The notes: a model not told the origin generated them from the sequence alone. Counted from the stretch's first letter, positions 1 through 11,106 are shown. The stretch: 33,401 nt of DNA from Isoetes engelmannii (GCA_011763485.2 JAANSK020263716.1:1-33401), one strand, 5' to 3'. Translations and numbers: made by a program.

Positions 1-53
1 GGAGGGCCCGACCCAAGGGTTCGACCCGTTGGGAAGGGGAAAGTCCCCGGCGT

Positions 54-75
54 TATACGATGGGAGCATCGTATA
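54..75. repeat. Perfect 9-bp-arm hairpin
   Basis: TATACGATG at 54-62 and CATCGTATA at 67-75 are perfect inverted repeats around a 4-nt loop (GGAG). A smaller hairpin (GGGGA/TCCCC, 36-48) lies just before it. This belongs to the sequence left of the first microsatellite. No function is evident. Confidence 0.6.
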
Positions 76-138
76 CCATCAGGGAGCGTCACAGGCCCCT
101 TCTGTATGGTGTCCCACTCAAAGGGTGACGTTCTATGT

Positions 139-171
139 GTCTGTCTGTCTGTCTGTCTGTCTATCTGTCTT

Positions 172-204
<33 letters not shown>

Positions 205-234
205 ATGTATGTCTGTCTGTCTGTATGTCTGTCT
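139..234. repeat. (GTCT)n microsatellite, left block
   Basis: About 96 bp of near-perfect GTCT tetranucleotide repeats with a few substitutions (ATCT, TTCT, GTAT). It is in the same orientation and phase type as the block at 931-1004, so the two may be halves of one array split by an insertion. Confidence 0.95.
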
Positions 235-241
235 ATTGGAA

Positions 242-922
242 CATTCACATGAGTAAAAAAATTTGAAGTAGCGGTTACCTGTTGCAGCAGGCGTCAACGC
301 AGCTTGGGTTTACCCCTCCGCCACGCTGATCCATGCACGCGGAAATGGCTGTTGGTGGAAAGGTCTGGCTGCAATAGGTGGTTGTTGAATGACTGCAAAA
401 AATTGTTATATTCACATGGCTTCCACCGGATAGGGGATCGGCTGCTTGCACGGGTCCCTGATTGTTTGGCATCCCTGATTCCATCCGGAATTGATCCAGC
501 AGCACTCATTTGATCCACGTCCACTCCTGCTCGGCATCCCTGATTTGTTCTGGAATTGATCCTGCCTGTGTCATCTGGTTGCTTTCTTCACAATAAGGAT
601 CAAAATCTTCTGCTCCAAGAAGGGAATCCATTTCACAAATTACAATTGAAGAACAGATGCAAAAATCAGTGAATCGACTGTTCAATCCATTATTTATAAA
701 GTTCGTGATCAACGGGCGAATGATCGGATGCCCCTTTTGTGCGCAACAGGCCGTTCTGGCTGTTGACAAATTTGGCTTTTGCAGTGAAAAGCATGTTGCT
801 AATTTGGCGATGCAGCAGCGATGATTAAAAAGGTAATACATGTGAGTGGGATCGGCCTAGAAGCCAGGATGGTCGCAACTGCACAGTTGCAGCAGCGCCA
901 ATTTACAATCCTCATGTGAACG
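242..922. mobile_element. Candidate small element between two microsatellite blocks
   Basis: About 680 bp separate two GTCT arrays of the same orientation. The segment begins with CATTCACATGAG (242-253) and ends with CTCATGTGAACG (911-922), which are inverted repeats matching at 11 of 12 positions. A 7-bp-arm palindrome (875-890) lies close to the right end. The interior has no convincing gene; its short open frames on the minus strand have no recognised domain. The arrangement suggests a non-autonomous DNA element or other insertion that entered a microsatellite. The inverted repeats are short, and no separate target duplication can be told apart from the array itself. Confidence 0.4.
468..590. 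repeat. Diverged ~65-bp tandem duplication
   Basis: GGCATCCCTGATT recurs at about 468 and 533. Each is followed by a similar stretch containing GGAATTGATCC, so a unit of about 65 bp is duplicated in tandem inside the segment between the microsatellites. The period is not a multiple of three, which argues against a conserved protein repeat. Confidence 0.6.
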
Positions 923-930
923 CTACATAT

Positions 931-972
931 CTGTCTGTCTGTCTGTCTTTCTGTCTGTCTGTCTGTCTGTCG

Positions 973-1004
<32 letters not shown>
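931..1004. repeat. (GTCT)n microsatellite, right block
   Basis: About 74 bp of GTCT repeats with one GGTCT and one TTCT variant, in the same orientation as the block at 139-234. Confidence 0.95.
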
Positions 1005-1665
1005 TGGAAACATCAAATGGAAATAGAATTCTCTTAGTGTGACAAAAATTTTGTTGCTTTTTTATTTAGGAACTTGTCTAACACTTGCATCGAATTAAAA
1101 TATTTTGAATCTCCATTCATCGTGAAGATATAAAATGTTTCAATCTGATGACGATGCCAACAAATTGCAAGTTGATTGTACTTCACCTGCAAGATATATG
1201 ACTATGCGACGGAGCTTGCCAAGAATCAAGATTGCAAAACGCAATGACTTATGTCATCAAGAGGTGGTCCCTCGGGCTAAAACATGTCCCATTGGAGTGT
1301 GTGTCTAAAATTTAAATGGCTTTGCAAGCAACAATCTTATAGATAACTTGAGGTTTCTTTGATGAAGGCTAACAATTGGGACGACTTGGAGATATGTTAA
1401 AGGTAATAGGCCGTTTTCTTGGCACGTAACATGCAGTCATTTTTATGCAACGACTTGTGCCGAACACCAACTTTTCGCACCTAGAGAAGGGGATGTGAGA
1501 AAATCAAAAGCACCATATAACTAATACAACTCTTCATAGAACACTATTGAACATATAAATTTGTGACATTTATTTCCTTTCCTCCTATTATTTGAAAACT
1601 AATATTTGAAACGTTGGAGATGGTTGAGCGACACATATTTGAACTTGAGGAAGCAATACAGGAAT
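1005..1665. other. Unassigned AT-rich spacer
   Basis: No gene, RNA or repeat boundary is recognised here. Open frames are short and lack domain signatures. Confidence 0.5.
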
Positions 1666-1771
1666 AGGAGTTAAACACCCTTGCTGAAAGAGGAGTTAAA
1701 CACCTCGGCATTACAAAAGGGGCGAGCCTGTTTATTTCCTTTAACAACCAACAATGGGTGTTTAACCCCTT
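1666..1771. mobile_element. Small inverted-repeat (MITE-like) element, copy 1
   Basis: The left end AGGAGTTAAACACCC (1666-1680) is the inverted complement of the right end GGGTGTTTAACCCCT (1756-1770) at 14 of 15 positions. A second left-end-like motif starts at 1691. The interior contains GGCGAGCCTGTTT. The same layout, ends and interior motif occur in reverse orientation at 15541-15642, so the two are diverged copies of one short family. No coding capacity. Confidence 0.6.
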
Positions 1772-1889
1772 TCACTGAGAGATCCAAATTCGACACCCAC
1801 AACCAGTTTATCACATCCATGACTAGTTTATCATCCTCTAGAGCTAGATTATCTTGTATTATCAATATTTAAGGCTGAATCTGGGACTG

Positions 1890-2640
1890 ACCACACAGGA
1901 TTGTGCCATGTATCTGGAGCTAGGCATTGATAGCCATGATGATTCTTGCTTTGTATTGTTGTACGGGAACTCCATTAAGTAGATGTAATCGACCTATTTG
2001 AATTGCTTATTCCAAACATAATTCCTCAACATGTCTTCTAAGATTTAGTTGGTTCATTCCATCTGACCATCGATTTATGGGTGATAAGATAAACTCATCC
2101 ACAAGTTGGTGCATATCGTGTTGAAGAAGTCCAGCCAAAAGGAGCTATTGAACTTCGAATCTCTATTGCAGACGATCACTCTGGGCATTCCATGCAACCT
2201 AAAGATCTCCTTGGTGAATAGCAAGGTGGTGTTTAAAGCTGTGTCAATGGTTCGGCATGGCAAAAAGTGTGCCATCTTAGATAACTTTTCGACCACTACC
2301 ATTAAGGCATTATGGCTAAAGATGCAAAGTTTTTCATCGAGCATTTGCTGGTTCCACCCCTTCATATGTTTGCAAGGAACGACCCAAATCATATGGATCA
2401 TTTGACCATGAGCATACTTTCGCCTTCGACTTCCAAGTTGTGGTGCTAATTTTGCAGTTCCCATGAAGCTATATTTGCAAGGGATGACCAAAATCGTCTG
2501 GATCGTCTAACCATGAGCACCTTTGGCTTCCAAGTTAGGGCATTAATTTTGCAATTCACATGCAGCTTCAAACCGTCCTTGCTGCCTATGTGGCCTAGAA
2601 ATTGCCCTGGCCTTCTTTTTGGGGGAGGGGGGGGGAGAGG
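1890..2640 (-). mobile_element. Ty3/gypsy LTR-retrotransposon fossil (integrase region)
   Basis: Minus-strand translation around 2075-2330 shows a retroviral-type integrase core typical of Ty3/gypsy polyproteins, including the run EKLSKMAHFLPC and the later SLSYHP. Similarity continues toward 1890. No LTRs are seen here. A stretch of about 105 bp is duplicated in tandem just upstream of the core (about 2369-2473 and 2474-2570). The element is an old, broken fragment and cannot function. It is bounded on its high-coordinate side by the 3' end of a LINE. Confidence 0.75.
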
Positions 2641-2740
2641 ATATCTTCTGGGCACCCCTGACCAGGCTGCTGTTGAGATTATTATTTTGTTTTTTGTTTT
2701 GAAGAACGATAGATTGTATTCAAATACCATAACGAAATAT

Positions 2741-2759
2741 ACATTAGCAAAGGTGGGAA
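2741..2759. repeat. Target-site duplication of LINE copy A, left
   Basis: ACATTAGCAAAGGTGGGAA here matches ACATTAGCAAAGGCGGGAA at 4914-4932 at 18 of 19 positions. The pair encloses copy A exactly, and the right copy follows directly on its poly(A) tail. Confidence 0.85.
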
Positions 2760-4196
2760 ATCCACATGCGCCCTTCAATCGCCTTTGGAGTAACAAAAGC
2801 CAGAGCACCAGCGACCTTTTCCCAAATAGGTCTTTCCCATCGTGACAACAAGAACCTAGTTTTAAAGACCTCCCAGGTTGCTAACTGGCCAGAATCATAC
2901 CATGCCGCAATCGTCAAGATTCCTCCTAATCTCCAATGCCGTTGAATTAATGGATGGACTAGGCACAAAGTGGAAGATTATTTTCTAGAGGTATCCACCA
3001 ACAAGGAGCATGCAACTGATGACAGGCAACAGGGTCAATGCGAAATAAGGTTTGTACTGTCTCCCAAGGCTCAAACAAGCTTTTCAAAAAAGGGGAACCA
3101 TTAGGAAAAGGGCAAAGCTGATAAAAGAGAGCCCAAGGAAGAAGCAGTTTTAATGAAGCTTTGCCAAAAGGAACACAATGTGCAAGCGACTGCTTCACCA
3201 ACCGCAACCCAGGTGAATCAACCAGGGTCCTCCAAATGAACTTAGAAATCAGAATCTTACTTTGCAAATGGAAGTCTGTCATACCCAAGCCACCAGCAAA
3301 TTTTGGCGTAGTGCATTTAGACCACGCATTCTTCACCATGGCATGCTCTTCGTTCCCACCCCAAATAAAGTTACGAACAATGGTAACTATCACTTGAAAT
3401 TTTAATTGGGAAGCCAGTAGGGCAGAGGCCATATAAATGTGGGAATTACTCAAAACATGCTTCGCAACAGTAATTCGTGCTTGCAGAGAGAGTTTAGCAG
3501 TGTTCCACCAAAACAAATGCTTGCGCAATCCTTCTATGATAATATTCCACGTCTCTGAGGTAGAAATATAAATGCCCACAGGAATACCCAGAAGTTTAGT
3601 AGCCTTCCCATGAGGGATCACCTTCCAAGGAAAATCAACAACACAAGGAGGCACAACACCATCAAGCATCCATAGAGTAGAGCACTTCGGCCATCCTACA
3701 AGAACTCCAGATGCTAAAGAAAAGGTATCAAGAAGAAGTTTCGCATTCTGAAGATTATCTGCATCAGCAACAAGAAATAGGAAAGTGTCGTCAGCATACT
3801 GATTACAAACTTCTTGTGAACCATCCTCCATAGTCAAACCCTACACCATCCCATCTTGCACTGCCTTAGCAAATAACTGTGAGAGGACCTCGGCTATTAT
3901 TGTAAACAAAAGTGGAGCTAATGGGCATCCTTGGCGCCCCCCCTCCCCCCCCCCCTCCCCTCTTTCCGACAGAAAAAAGAAGTGGAGGGTTCCCCATGAA
4001 AATGCACAGTAGACCATGCCGAAATGTGGAGTTTCATAATAACACTGATAAACTGCTGACTAAAACCCAATGTCAAGAGGCTCTTCCTCAAAAAATCCCA
4101 ATCCACGCTATCATATGCCTTGGCAAAATCTAATTTAAGATAGACTATGCACTGACCTTTTAATCTGGCCATACATACCCTCATATGCAGCAACAT
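2760..4196 (-). mobile_element. LINE copy A, inverted 5' segment (RT domain)
   Basis: Minus-strand coding remnant of an L1-type ORF2. It shows the RT motif KLDFAKAYDSVDW (about 4130-4095), YADDTFLFL (about 3795-3770), the thumb region with HLFWWNTAKLSLQARITVAK (about 3530) and the start of the zf-RVT region (WERPIWEKVAGA, about 2830). A C-rich tract (3936-3962) replaces the block where the relatives carry the conserved RQG-type RT motif. The reading frame is broken at several places. It lies in the opposite orientation to the 3' segment (4197-4913), as expected from twin priming. About 20-25 codons present in copy B between the two segments are missing here. Confidence 0.85.
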
Positions 4197-4913
4197 AGGC
4201 TCGTGAACTCTATGTATATGCTGCTTGTCAATTGTGATATTCTTCTGCCATCAACAAAGTGGTCCCTTCAGCTCCCGCCTCCTAGTTGGAGGCGTATGTG
4301 GACTTGGGCTTGGGATTACTTCACTCTAAGGTGGTTGTGCTTTGGTGATAGATTCTTCATAGATGTCCTCGTGTGAATGTGCTTGTCCACGGGTTCGATC
4401 CTCGAGTCTCAGCATTATGCCCACTGTGCAAGCAAAGGGATGAGACTATTGAGCATTGTTTTCTCGTGTGTGACCACCTCCATTGGTCTTGGCTGCTTTC
4501 TCTTTTTCATGTGACATTGACAAGTCAACATGTCCTCTTGGCTATTTATTCGGATACTTGGAACAAGTTGCGAAGCCAGGCATTTCACTTAGCGTCAGGG
4601 TGGTTGTTGTGGTCTATCTGGAAGCGCAAACATTTGTGTGTCTTTAAGGGCTTAGACACTCCTGCTACTGCTGTCCTTTAGGACGCACAAGCTAGAATTG
4701 TTAAGGCTTACCATTGTTCTTCGCTTGCTTTTGCCAAGCGACAGTTGATCTTTGAGATTTATTTGAGTGTGTTGTCTTATACGTAGGCTGGTGGTCCTAC
4801 TCAGTGGATCATGATTATCCTCTGAGATCTTGATCCCACTGGTGCATTTGTATTTGTCTTTTGCCTTAAATTTTTAATAAAGTTTGATGTCCTTCAAAAA
4901 AAAAAAAAAAAAA
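4197..4913 (+). mobile_element. LINE copy A, forward 3' segment with poly(A)
   Basis: Plus-strand remnant of the ORF2 C-terminus: LQLPPPSWRRMW (about 4270-4305), then the zf-RVT zinc-knuckle pattern CPLCKQRDETIEHCF (about 4417-4465) and WLLWSIWKRKHLCVFKG. A 3' UTR follows with AATAAA (4876-4881) and a 19-nt A tail (4896-4914, the last A shared with the target duplication). The UTR aligns with that of copy B (shared ACTCAGTGG and CTCTGAG blocks). Together with 2760-4196 it forms one 5'-truncated, 5'-inverted insertion. Confidence 0.9.
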
Positions 4914-4932
4914 ACATTAGCAAAGGCGGGAA
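4914..4932. repeat. Target-site duplication of LINE copy A, right
   Basis: Partner of 2741-2759, directly after the poly(A) tail. The duplicated sequence belongs to the 3' UTR of LINE copy B, which resumes at 4933. Confidence 0.85.
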
Positions 4933-7900
4933 CAAAAACTCAGAGAATGATTATATCCCACTGAGTGTAACAACCCACCTATGCTTAAGTAGAGACTTGC
5001 AAATAAACCTCAAAAATTAGGTGATGCTTAGCAGGGGCAAGCATAGAGCAGTGATAAGTGTAATTCTACCTTTTGAATCTTGTAAAACACGAGCATTCTC
5101 CTTCGCATCCATATTGATCATAGTAGTCAACCCAAAGCTAGATGAAAGGAACGACACTGCATTTTGGTCCAGGCCTGTGGGTAGACAACCAAAAGCACCT
5201 GCTGACTTGTGAGTGTCACTTAGAAGAGAGAAAGAACCCATGGCCATGCTGGCTGAGTGTGAGCACATGAGAAGAAACAATGCTCAATGGTCTCCACATG
5301 TTGCTTGCACAAAGTACACAACTAAGATACACGAGGGTTGATCCAGTGAACAAACACATTAACCCAAAGGCATGTGTGAAGAATTTTCCACCAAAGTACA
5401 AAAACACCTGTGGGTGCAACAAACTACTCCAAGCTCAACTCCACATATGCCGCCAATTAGGAGGAGGGATCTGAAGGTGCCAGTGTGCAGAAGGTGGAAA
5501 GTTATCAACATCTAAGAGCCACTTATACATCGAGTTCATGAGTTTCTTCTCTGCAACAAGATCAATAACGAGACAAATACACACATTCACAAATTGGATA
5601 GCAATTTGTGATAAAGTAGCGGCAACTTTTTGCCAAATGGCCCTGTCCCAACGAGGTAACAAGAATTTAGTCTGAAAGGACTCTCACGTTAGTAAGTGAC
5701 CAGACTCATACCTACAAGCTTCCACCGCCACTGAGTCAAAGGATGCACAATAGCACAAAGTGGGAGCTGATTCTCTAGAGGAATCCACCAACAGAGAGAG
5801 GTCATCTGAACAAAAGCAAGAGGACTGATATGGAATAAAGTACAAACCCTCTGCCAAGACTCTAACAACCCCTCAAAAAAGGAGAAGCATTAGGAAAGGG
5901 ATGTAGTAGAAAAAAGAGGCTCCATTGCAAGAGAGGTTTAATAAGTGTAGCTTTATTAAAAGGGACACAATGCGCAAGTGCTTGCTTAATTAACCTTAGC
6001 CTAGGTGAGGCAAGATAACCTGTGAGAATTCTCCATATAAACTTTGAGATCAAAACCTGACTTTTGTAGGTGGAAATCAACCATACCCAAGCCACTAACA
6101 AACTTGGGCCTAACACATTTTGACCAAGCAACTTTCACCACATCATGTCTTCATTACCACTCCAAATGAAGTTGCGGACAATTGCAATAATCTGCTGAAA
6201 TTTTAATTGAACGGCAAGAAGCGCAAAAGTCATATAAACATGAGTGTTGCTTAGGACATGTTTAACCACAGTGATCCTGCCAGACGTAGAAAGTTTACAT
6301 GTCTTCCACCAAAATAAGTGCCTTTGCAACCCTCTATGATGATAGCCATGGATCTGAAGTAGAGATATGGATGCTCACTGGAATAGCCAACAACTTAGTA
6401 GCCTTACCATGAGGAAAGACCTTCCATGGATAAGAAGCGACACAAGGAGGCACCGGATCATTAAGCGTCCGTAGGGCTGAGCATTTTGCCAACGAACAAG
6501 AACTCTAGATGCTAACGAAAAAATATCAAGCAAGAGCTTTGCATTTTGAAGAATTTCCTCGTCTGCAAGTAGAAAAAGGAAGGTATCATCAGCATATTGA
6601 TTACAGACCTCTTGCGAGCCATCCTCCATAGATAGACCCTGAGAAGGGCTGTCATATGTCCCAAGAGGGATGTTGCCAAAAAAATGGTATGACGTAAAAA
6701 AATGCTCTCTCTCACACAGCAGTAGTGAATAATTGTGAGAGGACCTCAACCACAATTGTGAACAATAGTGGAGCTAGGGGGGCATCCGCAAGAGCTTTGC
6801 ATTCTGAAGAGTTTCCTCGTCTGCAACAAGAAAAAGGAATATATCATCAACATATTGATTATAGACCTCTTGCGAGCCATCCTCCATAGAAAGACCCGAA
6901 TAACACCATCCCTCAAAGCAGTAGTAAATTACGAGAGGACATCAACCAAAATCGTCAACAACATTGGAGCTAGATGTCCAGAAGTGTACGTTCCTCCCGC
7001 AGATACGATGGTGTGTACCTTGGATAATATGCAGACTGCATTCCTCCTAAAAAGGCAGTGGATGATTGGCAAAGAAGAAAGAAAAATGTTCATGAAGATA
7101 TTGCTTCAAGTGCGTTGGCTCTGGGAAATGGGCAACTAATACACGTTACCATGCGCCGCCTTTTAGCAGCCCGAAAAAAGAAATGAGAGCACCTATCACC
7201 AGATTTGAACCACTCCAATCCTGCCTTGATCCTAGCCTGATTCACTTGTTCAATCTTGATGAGCTTGATTTCACTGAGAAATTCTTTCTCCCTGATATCC
7301 GACGAAGGAGGCAAAGAACGAGGCATCTACAATTCGTGATACAAAGCTGTGAGTTGGCTTCTGTGTTGCATTGCCCAGATACGACCCCACTATTTTGTAA
7401 AGGATTTAACGGCTGCAATAGCCACACCAATACTAGCCATAGTATTCATGGGACCAAGCATCCCGACACCCTGCCACAAAATCTGAATTTTTGAATGCTT
7501 AGTGTTGATCTTAAACTAGGTTTTGGTAGCCCTAGAAAAGTTAGGTCTTGTAGAAAACCAGTGTGATTATTGTCTGACACGGTACTATCAAACAAATTAG
7601 TTCTCCGCAAATGAATAAGGCTGCCAGTAGCAACTGCATTCTAGTAACCTCGATCATGACGAGCGTATGCCCTACCATTGCCAGTCCATCCATTGCACCA
7701 TGTAAATGAGCCAATTCTGGTTCTTTTTAAATTTGATCATTGAACATTGCCGGTCGGTGCAACTACCTCAGAGAAATAGGCCCTCGAAAATCATCCTGAA
7801 GGCCCTCGAAAATGCCCCAACTTGTGCGGACGTGGCCGAGTCAGGTCATGTCCAAGAAGTCCTCATAGAAACATGCCCTAAGGGTGTTTTTGAATTACAA

Positions 7901-7992
7901 GCTCCAACCCAAGTTTGAGCACTAGATGCTTGAAAGAATAAATGAATGAACAAATACATTAGCCATGGGGCAATTATTCATAGTATACTTGG

Positions 7993-8128
7993 GGTTAGCT
8001 ATTATTAAAGGATAACTAAAAACGAATTAGTAGAAGGGAAGGCTACCCCTTTTCTTTTGGAGGAAAAGGGGGAAACTTGTTTGGCTAATGCTGAGAGAAA
8101 AAGACATATTTGTATTTATGTAAGGCGA
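7993..8128. other. Spacer between LINE copies B and C
   Basis: 136 bp with no match to the LINE body. It separates the shared 5' end of copy B from the poly(T) tail of copy C. It contains the purine-rich stretch GGAGGAAAAGGGGGAAA. Nothing else is recognised. Confidence 0.5.
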
Positions 8129-11062
8129 TTTTTTTTTTTTAAAGAAGCCCTTATTCATATATTTCGCCTCAAAAATTGTGCATACCCCTTAAAAAATTGC
8201 CATTTGGCTATGTATAGCCATTAATTTTTTCCCTACGAACATCCTCCACTTCCATATTGATGTAAGGAACGACATTGCATTTTGGTCCAGGCCTGTGGGT
8301 AGACAATCAAAAGCACTTGCTGACTTGTAAGTGTCACTTAAAAGAGAGAAAAAAGTCATGACCATGCTGGCGGAGTATGAGCACATAAGAAGACACAATG
8401 CTCAATGGTCTCCACGTTGCTTGCACAAAGGACACAACTAAATACACCAGGGTTGATCCTGTAAACAAACACATTAACCCAAAGGTGTGTGTAAGAACTT
8501 GCCACCAAAGTACAGCCACCTTTGGGTGCAACAAACTATTTCAAGCCCAACGCCACATATGTTGTCAGTTAGGAGGAGGGATCTGAAGGTGCCAGTATGC
8601 AGAAGGTGGAAGGATATCAACATCTAGGAGCAACTTATACATCGAGTTCAAGAATTTCTGCTCTGTAACATGATCACTAACGAGCCAAATATACACATCC
8701 ACAAATTGGACAACAATTTGTGGTAAAATAGTAGCAACTTCTTGCCAAATGGCCCTATCCCAATGAGGTAAAAAGAACTTATCCTGAAAGGACTCCCACA
8801 TTAGTAAGTGGCCAGACTCATACTAGGCCGCAACCATCCGAATTCCTGCAAGCTTCCACCGCTGCTGAGTCAAAGGATGCACAATAGCACAAAGTGGGAG
8901 CTGATTCTCTAGAGCAATCCACCAACAGGGAGCGATCATCTGAACAGAAGCAAGATGATTGATATGGAATAAAGTACGAACCCTCTGCCAAGACTCTAAT
9001 AACCCCTTAAAAAAAGGAGAAGCATTAGGAAAGTGATGTAGTGGAAAAAAGAGGCTCCATGGCAAGAGAGGTTTAAGTGCAGCTTTATCAAAAGGGACAC
9101 AATGCGCAAGTGCTTGCTTAATTAATCTTAGCCTAGGTGAGGCAAGATAACCCGTGAGAATTCTCCATATAAACTTTGAGATCAAAACTTGACTTTGTAG
9201 GCGGAAATTAACCATATCCAAGCCACCAGCAAACCTGGGCCTAACACATTTAGACCAAGCAACTTTCACCACAGCGTGTCTTCATTACCACCCCAAATGA
9301 AGTTGCTGACATTTGCAATAATCTGCTGAAATTTTGATTGAAGGGCAAGAAGCGCAGAAGCCATATAAACATGAGTGTTACGTAGGACATGTTTAACCAC
9401 AGTGATCCTGCCATGCATAGAAAATTTAGTTGTCTTCCACCAAAATAAGTGCCTTCGCAACCCTTCTATGATGGATCTGAAGTGGAGATATGGATGCCCA
9501 CTGGAATACCCAACAACTTAGTAGCCTTACCATGAGGAAGGACCTTCCATGGATAAGAAGCGACACAAGGAGGCACTGGATCATCAAGCGTTTATAGGGA
9601 TGAGCATTTTGGCCAACAAACAAAACTCCAGATGCTAATGAAAAAATATCAAGCAAGAGCTTTGCATTCTGAAGAGTTTCCTCGTCTGCAAGAAAAAGGA
9701 AGGTATCATCAACATATTGATTACAAACCTCTTACGAGCCATCCTTCATAGATAGACCCTGAATAATACCATCCCTCACAACAGTAGTGAATAATTGCGA
9801 GAGGATCTCAACCACAATTGTGAACAACAGTGGAGCTAGGGCATCCGCAAGAGCTTTGCATTCCGAAGAATTTCCTCGTCTGCAAGAAGAAAAAGGAAGT
9901 ATCATCATCATATTGATTACAGGCCTCTTGCGAGCCATCCTCTATCCCTCACAACAGTAGTGAATAATTGCGAGAGGACCTCAACCTCAATTGTGAACAA
10001 CAGTGGAGCTAGACGTCCAGAAGTATACGTTCCTCTGCAGACACGATGGGGTGTACCTTGGATAATACCGCAGATTGCATCCCCTCCGGAAAAGGCAGTG
10101 GTGACTGGCAAAGAGGGAAGACAAATGTTCGTGAAGATATTGCTTCAAGTGTGTTGGCTCCAAGAGTTCTGTTCCATCAGGCAAAAGGAGCGAACTAATA
10201 CATGTTACCATGCGCCGCCTTTTAGTACCCCGAAAAACGAAATGAGAGCACTTATCACCAGGTTTGAACCACTCCAATCCTGCCTTGATGCTCTGATTCA
10301 CTTGCTCAATCTCGATGAGCTTGATTTCACTGAGCAATTCTTTCTCTCTGATATTCGAAGAAGGAGGCAAAGAACGGAGCGTCTGCAATTCGTGATACAA
10401 AGCTGTGAGTCGGCTTCTGTGTTGTATTGCCTGGGTACGACACCTTGCAAAGAATTTAACTGCTGCAATAGCCGCAACAATACTAGCTATACCCCTAGAA
10501 CGGGAGTATTCATGGGACCAAGCATCCCGACACCCTGCCACAAACTCTGCATTTTCAAATGCTTAGTGTTGATCTTAAAAGAGGTTTTGGTAGCCCTAGA
10601 AAAGTTAGAAGGTCTTGTAGAAAACCAATGTGATTATGGTTTGACACGGTACTATCAATCAAATTAGTTCTCCGCAAATGCATAAGGCTGCTAGCAGCAA
10701 CTACATTATAGTAACCTCGATCATGACGAGCGTATGCGCTACCATTGCTAGTCCATCCATTGCACCATGTAAATGAGCCAGTTCTGGTTCTTTTTAAATT
10801 TGATCATTGAACAGGGCTGCTTTGGACATTGCCAATCGGTGCAACCACCTCAGGGAAATAGGCCCTCGAAAATCACCCTGAAGGCCCTCGAAAATGCCCC
10901 GACTTGTGCGGGCGTGGCCGAGTCCGGTCATGTCCAAGAAGTCCTCATAGAAACATGCCCTAAGGGTGTTTTTGAATTACAAGCTCCCAATTGAGCTCTA
11001 GATGCTTGAAAGAATAAATGAATGAACAAATACATTAGCCATGGGGCAATTATTCATAGTAT
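8129..11062 (-). mobile_element. LINE copy C (L1 clade, defective), close duplicate of copy B
   Basis: Minus-strand L1-type remnant running from a T-run that is its A tail (8129-8140) up to 11062. In element order it has an endonuclease remnant (about 10960-10560, with GDF, a TWCNGW-like block and SNHNH in place of SDH), a linker (10420-10160: IREKELLSEIKLIEIEQVNQ), RT pieces, thumb (9460-8823) and zf-RVT (8801-8189). It shares with copy B the deleted RT core, the duplicated YADD segment (about 9650-9840 and 9845-10015) and the exact 5' boundary (TAGTATAC, 7992 and 11062). Identity by eye is about 90%. Broken in several frames. Its 5' end lies only 44 bp from the 3' end of the pseudokinase reading frame. 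Confidence 0.85.
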
Positions 11063-11106
11063 ACAAAGGAAAAAAAAACCAAAGGCAAAAAGAAAAATAT
11101 GATACA

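Larger units (their letters stand above)
2680..7992 (-). mobile_element. LINE copy B (L1 clade, defective), interrupted by LINE copy A
   Basis: A minus-strand non-LTR retrotransposon. From 5' to 3' it holds an endonuclease remnant (about 7920-7500, with a TWCNGW-like block and a changed SDH motif), the linker between endonuclease and RT (7326-7090, REKEFLSEIKLIKIEQVNQA), RT pieces including YADDTFLFL (about 6600-6570), the RT thumb (6329-5862) and a zf-RVT region (5662-5017). Its 3' UTR continues from 4933 across the insertion of copy A to an A-rich tail read on the minus strand (about 2702-2680). The RT core before YADD is deleted, and the YADD segment is duplicated (about 6530-6780 and 6785-6980). 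Several frameshifts make it inactive. Copy A interrupts it at 2741-4932. Confidence 0.85.

Noticed and set aside
10-30. GGTTCGACCC resembling a tRNA T-arm or SINE B box
   Set aside because: No matching A box or acceptor stem is visible at the window edge and the stem does not pair as in a tRNA.
29-256. 75-codon open frame rich in Ser-Val-Cys-Leu
   Set aside because: It is the translation of the GTCT microsatellite and starts at a TTG; not a gene.
2744-4681. Two separate LINEs in opposite orientation
   Set aside because: The shared 19-bp flanks, complementary domain content and single poly(A) fit one twin-primed insertion better.
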